Below are positions 1-5,461 of a stretch of 6,692 bases of DNA, in pieces. A model generated the notes under the pieces. It did not search any database. It was not told the origin of the DNA and saw nothing but the letters and a program-made list of their open reading frames with translations. Positions within the stretch are counted from its first letter, which is position 1. Each line of letters opens with the position of its first letter. A program made the translations under genes and the position numbers. The stretch is from an uncultured Collinsella sp. (GTDB lineage Bacteria; Actinomycetota; Coriobacteriia; Coriobacteriales; Coriobacteriaceae). The stretch spans positions 1 through 6,692 of the forward strand of contig CABUAL010000107.1 in assembly GCA_902489515.1 (NCBI GenBank), in the 5' to 3' direction.

Positions 1-15
1 CCTGCGGAAAGATTT

Positions 16-30
16 GGGGGCAAAGCCCCC
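16..30. other. Short GC-rich hairpin
   Basis: GGGGGC and GCCCCC form a perfect 6-bp stem around a 3-base loop. On the minus strand it lies about 150 bases downstream of the helix-turn-helix gene and is followed by AAATCTTT, a poor U-tract. It may be a weak terminator for the module or a stray dyad. The function is not determinable from the window. Confidence 0.3.
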
Positions 31-90
31 TGGCCTCCCCTATGTTAACTTCTCCGGCGGCGGCTACAGGGACCTACGCTCTGGAAAGTC

Positions 91-114
91 GCCGGGCTGA
101 TAGTTTGGCTTTTT
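91..114 (+). terminator. Possible intrinsic terminator of a plus-strand gene left of the window
   Basis: GCCGGGCT (91-98) can pair with AGTTTGGC (102-109) across a GAT loop. This gives 8 pairs, three of them G-U, followed by TTTTT at 110-114. The G-U pairs become A-C mismatches on the other strand, so it would work only for plus-strand transcription arriving from the left. I see no coding sequence in 1-178. The weak stem keeps confidence low. Confidence 0.3.
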
Positions 115-178
115 ATTGGTAGGGGCTCTTGCTAGGCTGGAGCACTTCCTAGAGGCGGGCATCGGCTGCGTGCCTGGT

Positions 179-877
179 TTAGGCGGCGCTGGTTTCTTTG
201 TATTCGAAGACTGGCTCTAGGAGGTCTTCGATGTTGCAGTGTAGGGCTTTTGCTATATCCCTTACGGTTGTTACCGAGGCTTCGTTGATGTTTCTCTGGC
301 GTTGTTCGTACATTTGGATTGAGCGGAGGGACACGCCCGATTCGTATGCCAGGTCTTGTTGGGTTTTCTTAAGCTTCTTTCTTGCTAACGCAAGTTTGGT
401 TTGCCTGGACGCTTTTTTCGCCATATCGCAGACGAGGCGAGCCACGCGTTCCTCCGAGGCTTCATGCCAGGGATAGTACAGACTGCGCAGTGCGTCAAAC
501 GGAACGACGTGCAGCAGGTCTTCGAAAGACTCCCCTAAACGCCACTGCAGATATGCCAGTATCCAGCCTGTCCAATACTCTGGCGTCTTCTCAAAACGAT
601 AGGTGCGATCCGGTATAGACCCGCTCTGATAGCCGGACCTTTCAGCGATAAGCGCGAACAGCTCAACGCCCGATTTTCCCGATACGACCCATGCGTTGCC
701 GCGTTCGAACTCGCGAGCTACGCCGCTCAGGCAAAAGAGTTCAGCAACTTCCGATCCTTCTGCTCCATAATCGTTAACGGCATAGTCAAAGCAGTCGCCG
801 AGGTTGTTCATTGCATCCTCGAGGTAGTAGACGGGGTATGTCCTACTCGGCCCACAATCCGTTAACTCTTGGATCAT
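179..877 (-). CDS. Xre-type helix-turn-helix protein with uncharacterised N-terminal domain; probable antitoxin/repressor
   Basis: This 232-residue cytoplasmic protein has two parts. Residues about 161-222 form a cro/C1 (Xre) helix-turn-helix: KKTQQDLAYESGVSLRSIQMYE holds the two DNA-contacting helices, shown here only to place them. Residues about 15-145 form a separate domain with stretches I remember as recurring in Firmicutes proteins next to DUF3990 genes: YLEDAMNNL (18-26), FDYAVND (30-36), SGVAREFERGN (51-61) and PEYWTGWILAYLQW (99-112). I know no function for that domain. ATG at 877 is chosen because GGGAGGG (887-893, minus sense) stands 9 bases upstream, inside the end of the preceding gene, which it overlaps by 35 bases in another frame. 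Translational coupling and co-transcription with the ADP-ribosyltransferase-like gene follow. The inferred role is to bind the twin palindromes upstream of the pair and perhaps neutralise its partner. Rare-type codons (AGG, ATA, CTA) occur near the C-terminus. A plain regulator without antitoxin activity is the main alternative. Confidence 0.85.
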   Translation of the reverse strand: MIQELTDCGPSRTYPVYYLEDAMNNLGDCFDYAVNDYGAEGSEVAELFCLSGVAREFERGNAWVVSGKSGVELFALIAERSGYQSGSIPDRTYRFEKTPEYWTGWILAYLQWRLGESFEDLLHVVPFDALRSLYYPWHEASEERVARLVCDMAKKASRQTKLALARKKLKKTQQDLAYESGVSLRSIQMYEQRQRNINEASVTTVRDIAKALHCNIEDLLEPVFEYKETSAA

Positions 878-1526
878 TTAAATCAACCCTCCCTGCCATT
901 AAATCCCTAATGTCGATACCTTCGGAATCGAACCCGTTAACCGTATCCAAGTATTTGCGTCGAGCATTCTGCTCTCGCTCAAAACGCTTGGGATAAAACT
1001 CAGACCCCAAAGCCTGCTTCCAATCGCAGAATCTAATCGCCGAAAATGCGCACTCGCTCATAAGAGCATATTGGATACCCAAATCACCCAAGCGCATGAT
1101 ACGTTGCAGCTGCCTGAGCGAGATCATGCCGCTGACAAACTGTCTTGCAAACGAAAAATAGGAGTCGTCGGCGCGATAACCTCGAATTACGTCATAGGGA
1201 GAAATATCAATCAGGCAGTTATCCAGCAGATAGCGAAGTCCTTCGCGCGCCAGCGGTGTCGAAACATTGAACTCCCTATTGTTAGCCAAAATCGCAAGCC
1301 AATTGAGAATTGAAAACTCCCCGGACTCCAAATCCAAGACTGCGAGACCATCCATATCGAGCTCATATCGATTTGCAATGCCATCAGACTCAGTCCGACA
1401 TGCCCACTCCATTGCCATTTCCTCATGTGGCGTGCAATAAAACCCACACCCATAGTCATTGAATTGTCTGCATTTATCCAACGACGGATGCTCGACAACA
1501 ACCTCCGACCCGTGCCAAAGCTCCAT
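843..1526 (-). CDS. DUF3990-family ADP-ribosyltransferase-fold protein; probable toxin
   Basis: This 227-residue soluble protein shows the layout of the DUF3990 family, which belongs to the ADP-ribosyltransferase superfamily. An N-terminal LWHGS (3-7) supplies the histidine of the NAD-binding core. NDYGCGFYCT (23-32) is the conserved glycine/tyrosine motif, and MEWAC (39-43) follows it. YDVIRGYRADD (111-121) is the diagnostic family motif. LGIQYALMS (149-157) sits where the third catalytic-side motif, usually with Q or E, is expected. About 60 residues past that motif form a C-terminal extension. An ATG 45 bases further upstream (1571) is rejected: the ATG at 1526 begins directly at the family start and has GGAGGT at 1531-1536, four bases away, while the longer form would start inside the operator. 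In the inferred model it transfers ADP-ribose from NAD to an unknown target and is restrained by the overlapping helix-turn-helix partner. The family fit is firm; toxicity and target are inference. Confidence 0.85.
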   Translation of the reverse strand: MELWHGSEVVVEHPSLDKCRQFNDYGCGFYCTPHEEMAMEWACRTESDGIANRYELDMDGLAVLDLESGEFSILNWLAILANNREFNVSTPLAREGLRYLLDNCLIDISPYDVIRGYRADDSYFSFARQFVSGMISLRQLQRIMRLGDLGIQYALMSECAFSAIRFCDWKQALGSEFYPKRFEREQNARRKYLDTVNGFDSEGIDIRDLMAGRVDLNDPRVNGLWAE

Positions 1527-1542
1527 ATCGACCTCCAAACAA

Positions 1543-1571
1543 AAAATATCACCCCAGTGATAGTGTACCAA
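1543..1571 (-). promoter_or_regulatory. Candidate promoter of the toxin-antitoxin-like pair
   Basis: On the minus strand TTGGTA (1566-1571) and TATTTT (1543-1548) are separated by 17 bases, each matching four of six sigma-70 consensus positions. The start point would fall near 1536-1537, at the Shine-Dalgarno sequence, leaving a leader of about 10 bases. The -35 box lies in the spacer between two palindromes and one palindrome fills the space up to the -10 box, which favours repression by a bound dimer. Confidence 0.5.
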
Positions 1572-1592
1572 TAACTATCACTGGGGTGATAT
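1546..1592. promoter_or_regulatory. Twin-palindrome operator (perfect 19-bp inverted repeat)
   Basis: ATATCACCCCAGTGATAGT (1546-1564) is repeated as its exact reverse complement at 1574-1592 after a 9-base spacer. Each arm is itself a dyad: TATCAC-CCCA-GTGATA at 1547-1562 and TATCAC-TGGG-GTGATA at 1576-1591, 29 bases apart centre to centre. Two dimer sites of this kind straddling a promoter are typical of Xre-regulated operons. The natural ligand is the helix-turn-helix protein encoded second in the operon; this is inferred from position and symmetry. Confidence 0.7.
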
Positions 1593-1628
1593 AGATAGAT
1601 GCAAACTATTGCCTGCCAAGAACCCTTA

Positions 1629-2219
1629 CTAGAGGCAAGCCTCGGCGATGCGCTTTTTGAGTTCGTCGATGCCGGTGCCGGTCTGGGAGCTTGTGATGAT
1701 TACGTTCTCGGCCGGAACGTTGAGCTGCTTTTTGATGGCTGCTGCCTGGCGGGCCTGCTGGGTGCGACTGAGCTTGTCGGCCTTGGTGAGGCAGACGATA
1801 AAGTTGAACTCGTTGCCCTGCAGGTAGTCGATCATGTCATGGTCGAGCTTGCTCGGGTCGTGACGAATGTCCACCAGCGAGACGACCAAGTTAAAGCTGC
1901 GCTCGGAGTCGAAAAAGTCGCCGATAAGCTCGGCCCAGCGGTCGCGCTCGGCCTTGGAGCGACGGGCGAAACCGTAACCCGGCAGGTCCACGAAATGCAC
2001 GTCGTCGGCCTCAAAGAAGTTGATGTTGCTCGTCTTGCCCGGCGTACTGGAAACCTTGACTAGGTTCTTGCGGCCAAATAGCTTGTTCATAATCGACGAC
2101 TTGCCCACGTTGGAGCGGCCGACAAAGCTCACCTCGGGGCAGGTGGACTCGGGAATCTGCGAAACCTTGCCATAGCTGGCGACGAACTTGGCAAGCTGGT
2201 AGTTAATGGAATCGGCCAT
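1629..2219 (-). CDS. engB: Ribosome biogenesis GTP-binding protein EngB/YsxC/YihA
   Basis: EngB is a 196-residue cytoplasmic GTPase of the TrmE-Era-EngA-EngB family. It binds GTP and takes part in late assembly of the 50S ribosomal subunit. All G motifs are intact: GRSNVGKSS (G1, 34-42), STPGKTSNINFFE (G2, 58-70, with the T of the switch), DLPGYGF (G3, 78-84), TKAD (G4, 145-148) and SSQTG (G5, 177-181). The length is normal for the family. ATG at 2219 is preferred because AAGGAG (2225-2230) stands 5 bases upstream. A GTG two codons earlier overlaps that Shine-Dalgarno sequence and is unlikely. It follows mtnN after 38 bases without a terminator, so co-transcription is likely. The only terminator-like structure downstream is the hairpin at 1541-1592. 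The next gene along the strand is accessory, not related to ribosome assembly. Confidence 0.96.
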   Translation of the reverse strand: MADSINYQLAKFVASYGKVSQIPESTCPEVSFVGRSNVGKSSIMNKLFGRKNLVKVSSTPGKTSNINFFEADDVHFVDLPGYGFARRSKAERDRWAELIGDFFDSERSFNLVVSLVDIRHDPSKLDHDMIDYLQGNEFNFIVCLTKADKLSRTQQARQAAAIKKQLNVPAENVIITSSQTGTGIDELKKRIAEACL

Positions 2220-2257
2220 GGACACTCCTTGGTCGTAGGTTCTTACAAATAGACGCG

Positions 2258-2998
2258 CTATTGCGCAGCGGCAATGCGGCGGACGATATCGAGCGTAATG
2301 TCACTTGCGACACGCGCGTACTCGAACAGATCGAACTCTCGCTCGCAAATTGCATCGTACGCCTCGTCACAATTATCGCTGATAGCGCGCAACACCAGGC
2401 AATCGACACCATTTTTGGTTGCGACATGGGCAATTGCCGCGCCCTCCATGCCGACACAATCGGCATGCGTCGCCTCGATAGCGTCGTTGCGCATGGCGGC
2501 GCCCGTCACAAAACGGTTACCCGTGGCAATCGTGCCGACCAGGAACTGCTTGGTGCCCTCATTCGAAGCGACTGCATTTGTCGAAGCGTCAACAAACCCA
2601 CGCTCAGCAAGCACGTCGGCGGCAATATCGACCAGCGCGGGCGTCGAGCCAAACTCCTCGAGCCCCGGTGCGGACTCGGCGATAAGCGCGGTATCGGTAT
2701 CCAGATAGCGTAGGCGTTTGCCAATGACCACGTCGTCGATATGGAGCTTGGGGTTCAAACCGCCCGCAATGCCCGAAAACACAACAGCCTGCGGAGCATA
2801 CTTGCTAATGAGGTGCTGTGTTGCAGCGGCGGCGTTCACCGTGCCCATGCCCGCCGTTGTGGCGACAACTGTCAGGCCGTCGAGCTCACCGCTCACAACG
2901 GTCAAGCCTGCCTCCCGTGCCTCGCAAACGTCGCTCAGCTCTTCCTTAATCTGCATGATCTCTTTTTCGAGCGCACCGATAATCGCGATGGTAGCCAT
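2258..2998 (-). CDS. mtnN: 5'-methylthioadenosine/S-adenosylhomocysteine nucleosidase
   Basis: This 246-residue cytoplasmic enzyme splits adenine from methylthioadenosine and S-adenosylhomocysteine. It removes inhibitory by-products of SAM-dependent reactions and feeds methionine salvage and the activated methyl cycle. The PNP/UDP phosphorylase fold is clear: IIGALEKEI at 6-14 (E13 matches catalytic E12 of the E. coli enzyme), VVFSGIAGGL (72-81), VGMEGAAIAHVA (182-193, E185 matching E174, which binds the ribose) and RAISDN (204-209, D208 matching the catalytic acid D197). ATG at 2998 has GGGG at 3005-3008 six bases upstream. An in-frame TTG at 3010 overlaps that site and is rejected. It lies 78 bases after the serine hydrolase gene and 38 bases before engB, probably in one transcript. 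Because radical SAM enzymes such as PflA can release 5'-deoxyadenosine, which this enzyme family can also cleave, a link to the nearby pflA is conceivable but not required. Confidence 0.95.
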   Translation of the reverse strand: MATIAIIGALEKEIMQIKEELSDVCEAREAGLTVVSGELDGLTVVATTAGMGTVNAAAATQHLISKYAPQAVVFSGIAGGLNPKLHIDDVVIGKRLRYLDTDTALIAESAPGLEEFGSTPALVDIAADVLAERGFVDASTNAVASNEGTKQFLVGTIATGNRFVTGAAMRNDAIEATHADCVGMEGAAIAHVATKNGVDCLVLRAISDNCDEAYDAICEREFDLFEYARVASDITLDIVRRIAAAQ

Positions 2999-3076
2999 AC
3001 CATTCCCCAAACCTATACGAAATTCTCAACCAAGGTATGGTACCAGCATTTTGTTTGACCTCGCCAAACGAACACG

Positions 3077-4195
3077 CTAAGCCAGTGCAGCTCGCGTATC
3101 AAACAGAGCCTTTGCAATCGCAGCCGTAACCTCGCTCGAACGGTCGCTCGATGGCATCGATGTCATGACGCTCATGACATAGGTACGGCCATCGATGTCG
3201 ATGAGGCCTGCATCGCATGTCGAATAGTAGCCGTCCTCGCTGATCCAACCCGCTTTGTTGCGCACCAAGACCTGATCGTCCGCAATGCCATCGCGAATAA
3301 ACGAGCGCGATGTTGATGCCAAAAGGCCTGACAACCACTGTGAAGTCTCGGTATCCATGCTCAGATACTCGCTCATCTCGCGCCATAACCTCGCAGAAGT
3401 GCGCGGGCAGTAGGTCGGAAAATCACTCATCGGATTCAGTGCCGTTTCGTCATCAACACCCAGATTGGCAATCCAATCCTCATAGCCATCATGGTCAAAC
3501 GCCGCGCGTAACGCGATAAACGAATCGTTGTCTGAGTTGACGACGGCATTCTCGATAAGGTTGCGCACCGTCTGCCAGCCCATGCTGTAACCACCATACG
3601 TGGCTAAAGGCCCATCGAGCGACACCTGCCCCGATTCGACCAACGTCTCGCAAATATAGAGCGCATACAGCGCTTTGTAGCTGCTCGCTCCATACACCTC
3701 GACATCGGCGTTATACGTCACGCCCCTACCGCTCGATAGGTCGTAGAACACTACACCCACATCGCCCAGCTCCTGCGCCCGACACAGGGCATCCTGGAGC
3801 GAGGCAAGGCTCTCATCCTCCAAGGCAGGAGTCTTGTTATCCACCAACGAGAAGGTCCGAACGGTATCACCCGAAGGGATATCGTTGAAGTCCGCCTTCG
3901 AAAGTCTCGTCTTGAGATCTGCCGTCGACAGAGCTTGATCTGCCGACGCTTTGGACTTTGAAACCTTCTCGTTTTGCAGCTGTACCGTTGACGCATCTGG
4001 GCGCCCCGTTCGCTCCGAGGCGTAGGTTTTAACGGTAATTCCGAGGATAATAACCGCCGACGTTAGCATCCCAATAGCGGCAATCTTCCTCACGCGGATG
4101 CGAGCGCCGGCAAGGCCACGCGAAGACGTGCCCTTCGTCTTATATCTGCTGCCATGCTGCGGCACATACTCGTCCCGCGATGCGATGTTTCGCAC
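3077..4195 (-). CDS. Membrane-anchored class A beta-lactamase-like serine hydrolase
   Basis: The protein has 372 residues: a basic N-terminus (1-36), one membrane segment (about 37-58) and a polar linker (about 59-130) rich in K, S, D and A. The outer domain has the penicillin-binding-protein/class A beta-lactamase fold. Motifs in order are SSYK (171-174, nucleophile S171 and K174), SDN (221-223), ETALN (250-254, matching the omega-loop ExxLN) and KAG (314-316, in place of KTG/KSG). Spacings are slightly shorter than in TEM-type enzymes but in the right order. The catalytic domain should face outward. The substrate is unknown: beta-lactams or cell-wall peptides are both possible. GTG at 4195 is chosen because AGGAG (4201-4205) stands 5 bases upstream and a promoter places the start point near 4226. 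The ATG at 4234 lies within the -10 box. It precedes mtnN by 78 bases with no terminator. Confidence 0.85.
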   Translation of the reverse strand: MRNIASRDEYVPQHGSRYKTKGTSSRGLAGARIRVRKIAAIGMLTSAVIILGITVKTYASERTGRPDASTVQLQNEKVSKSKASADQALSTADLKTRLSKADFNDIPSGDTVRTFSLVDNKTPALEDESLASLQDALCRAQELGDVGVVFYDLSSGRGVTYNADVEVYGASSYKALYALYICETLVESGQVSLDGPLATYGGYSMGWQTVRNLIENAVVNSDNDSFIALRAAFDHDGYEDWIANLGVDDETALNPMSDFPTYCPRTSARLWREMSEYLSMDTETSQWLSGLLASTSRSFIRDGIADDQVLVRNKAGWISEDGYYSTCDAGLIDIDGRTYVMSVMTSMPSSDRSSEVTAAIAKALFDTRAALA

Positions 4196-4232
4196 GTGGT
4201 CTCCTGACTGCCACCGTTTATATACGAGCAGC

Positions 4233-4260
4233 ATGATACCGAGCAGGCATTTCTTTCCAA
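4233..4260 (-). promoter_or_regulatory. Candidate promoter of the serine hydrolase-mtnN-engB unit
   Basis: On the minus strand TTGGAA (4255-4260, four of six matches) and TATCAT (4233-4238, five of six) are 16 bases apart. Transcription would begin near 4226, giving a leader of about 30 bases that contains AGGAG and leads to the GTG at 4195. No better promoter was seen ahead of mtnN or engB. Confidence 0.5.
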
Positions 4261-4280
4261 AGATATTCAGCAGCGTTTAA

Positions 4281-4298
4281 GGTGTCTTTAAAGAAACC
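4281..4298. promoter_or_regulatory. 18-bp palindrome upstream of the serine hydrolase promoter
   Basis: GGTGTCTTTAAAGAAACC is symmetric except for one mismatched position (fourth base from each end), with the core TCTTTAAAGA perfect. Its centre is about 63 bases before the predicted start point, a usual place for an activator or accessory repressor site. I do not recognise the regulator. It has no U-tract and is too A+T-rich to act as a terminator. Confidence 0.4.
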
Positions 4299-4353
4299 AC
4301 AAGCGTATTTATCCAAATGGCACGATTCTGTTGCGCATCTCTACCCAAAACGA

Positions 4354-4420
4354 AGTTGCGGTGAAATGGTTCCTGTTTGGGCGACATGGGCCTAAAAACA
4401 AGAACTATTCCACCGCAACT
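4354..4420. repeat. 67-base near-perfect hairpin in the pflA-serine hydrolase gap (REP/MITE-like or terminator)
   Basis: The left arm starts AGTTGCGGTG (4354) and the right arm ends CACCGCAACT (4420). About 29 positions pair through to a 7-base loop at 4383-4389. There are two mismatches (4364/4410, 4373/4401), two G-U pairs and a 2-base bulge at 4394-4395. The structure is longer than an ordinary terminator and has only a broken U-tract on the minus strand (TTCGTTTT after the stem). It begins 36 bases after the pflA stop codon. It may be an interspersed palindromic element that also protects or ends pflA mRNA. Copy number cannot be judged from one window. Confidence 0.65.
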
Positions 4421-4456
4421 CAGCTGGGAACGAGGGGATATGAGGGCTATGGCATG

Positions 4457-5275
4457 CTATCCGATAGCGTTTTTGAGCTCCGCACGGCGCTTTTTCATAC
4501 CGGCCATAACGGCATTGCGCAGCTCGGGCATGCGCGCGGTATCCATCTGGGGCACGCCCTCGAGCTTATAGGGAATGCCCAGTTGCTCGTACTTGACGAC
4601 ACCCATCGTGTGATACGGCAGCATTTCCAGGCCCACCACGTTGTGCCATGGAGCGATGAGGCAACCGAGCTTCTCGCACTCCTCCACCGTGTCGGTAATG
4701 CCCGGCACAACCACGTGGCGGATAACGACCTTGATATTGCGACGTGCAAGCTCATCGCCAAACGCCAGGATGCGTGCGGGATCACAACCGGTCAGCTTTT
4801 TATGCTCGACCGGGTCGGCATGCTTAATATCGAGCAGTACCATGTCGGTCTCGTTGAGCACGGCATCGAACTTCTCGGGATGCTGAGGGTCGAAGGCGTA
4901 GCCACAGCTATCCAGGCAGGTATGCACACGACCATCGGGGTTGTTGTGCATTGCACGGAACAGGTCGGCCAAAAACTCGGGCTGCAGAAGCGGCTCGCCA
5001 CCCGAAACCGTAATTCCGCCGCTGCGATAGAACTCGTGGTTACTCTGGAACTCATCCATGAGGTGCTCGACGGTCACCATCGTGCCGCCGTTGACCGACC
5101 AGGTATCGGGATTGTGGCAATACGCGCAGCGCATGGGACAGCCCTGGACAAACACCACAAAGCGGATGCCGGGTCCGTCGACCGTACCCATCGTTTCAAT
5201 CGAATGTACGCGGCCCAGGGCAAACGCGGAGTCCTCGGGACGAGCGTCCACACCCTCGAGCGTCATCTCAGCCAT
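4457..5275 (-). CDS. pflA: Pyruvate formate-lyase-activating enzyme (radical SAM)
   Basis: PflA is a cytoplasmic [4Fe-4S] radical SAM enzyme. It uses S-adenosylmethionine and an electron donor to place the glycyl radical on pyruvate formate-lyase, the oxygen-sensitive enzyme that makes acetyl-CoA and formate. The cluster motif CPMRCAYC (C46, C50, C53) follows GTVDGPGIRF (30-39), which matches the E. coli protein closely. SGGEPLLQ (91-98) is the SAM-binding glycine motif, and IRHVVVPG and LPYHTMG are further family signatures. The 272-residue length includes about 18 extra N-terminal residues compared with E. coli. ATG at 5275 is chosen because AAGG stands 8 bases upstream. ATGs at 5296 and 5266 are in frame and cannot be excluded. 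No pyruvate formate-lyase gene is adjacent: the gene before it encodes DegV and ends in a strong terminator, so pflA has its own promoter. It supports a fermentative, anaerobic host. Confidence 0.94.
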   Translation of the reverse strand: MAEMTLEGVDARPEDSAFALGRVHSIETMGTVDGPGIRFVVFVQGCPMRCAYCHNPDTWSVNGGTMVTVEHLMDEFQSNHEFYRSGGITVSGGEPLLQPEFLADLFRAMHNNPDGRVHTCLDSCGYAFDPQHPEKFDAVLNETDMVLLDIKHADPVEHKKLTGCDPARILAFGDELARRNIKVVIRHVVVPGITDTVEECEKLGCLIAPWHNVVGLEMLPYHTMGVVKYEQLGIPYKLEGVPQMDTARMPELRNAVMAGMKKRRAELKNAIG

Positions 5276-5324
5276 TCCCGCTACCTTGCCTCTCATTGGT
5301 TTTAGTTACATAAATGCCAGAGCC

Positions 5325-5353
5325 ATTCTAGCCCATACGCATGATGGTGAAAC
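5325..5353 (-). promoter_or_regulatory. Weak candidate promoter of pflA
   Basis: TAGAAT (5325-5330, minus sense, five of six matches to the -10 consensus) lies about 50 bases before the chosen pflA start. The hexamer 17 bases upstream, GTTTCA (5348-5353), matches the -35 box poorly. A promoter must exist here because the strong degV terminator lies just upstream. No FNR-type or Rex-type dyad was seen. Confidence 0.3.
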
Positions 5354-5393
5354 GGTTTAGTGGTCAATTGGGTTGTTCTATTTGGCCCCACAC

Positions 5394-5430
5394 AAAAGCG
5401 GCGGGAAGGTTGTCACAACCCACCCGCCGC
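5394..5430 (-). terminator. Intrinsic terminator of degV
   Basis: GCGGCGGG and CCCGCCGC (5398-5405 and 5423-5430) make an 8-bp G+C stem. Past a 2x2 internal mismatch, GGTTGT and ACAACC extend it. On the minus strand the stem runs into UUUUGUG (AAAA at 5394-5397). It begins 31 bases after the degV stop codon. This is a typical strong rho-independent terminator that separates degV from pflA. Confidence 0.88.
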
Positions 5431-5461
5431 CGAGGCAATAGATATCGATAGACGCCAGGCC

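Larger units (their letters stand above)
1541..1592 (-). terminator. Hairpin with U6 tract that could terminate engB transcripts
   Basis: Read as minus-strand RNA, a perfect 19-bp stem with a 9-base loop (1546-1592) is followed immediately by six U residues (1541-1546). This is the form of an intrinsic terminator, about 40 bases after the engB stop codon. The stem is only about 42 percent G+C, but CCCCA/TGGGG gives it a firm section. The same bases carry the twin palindromes and candidate promoter of the next gene, so the terminator role may be incidental. Confidence 0.45.

Noticed and set aside
1527..1571. Longer N-terminus of the DUF3990 protein from ATG 1571
   Set aside because: It would begin inside the operator/promoter and adds residues not found at the family start. 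ATG 1526 has GGAGGT four bases upstream.
1632..1643. GAGGC-AA-GCCTC dyad at the end of engB
   Set aside because: A 5-bp stem with a 2-base gap is too tight for a stable loop and has no U-tract. It is mostly coding sequence.
1599..2063. Plus-strand open frame of 154 codons
   Set aside because: Antisense to engB, which has all five G motifs. The valine- and glycine-rich translation is a shadow.
4196..4234. Longer N-terminus of the serine hydrolase from ATG 4234
   Set aside because: No ribosome binding site precedes it and it overlaps the best -10 box. GTG 4195 has AGGAG five bases upstream.
4331..5305. Long plus-strand open frame of 324 codons
   Set aside because: It lies antisense to pflA, whose protein has intact radical SAM motifs. 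The plus-strand translation is rich in H, L and G with no family signature and is a by-product of G+C-rich codons.
5362..5367. TTGACC on the minus strand as -35 box of pflA
   Set aside because: It matches the consensus well but the nearest good -10 box (5325-5330) is 31 bases away, too far for sigma-70.
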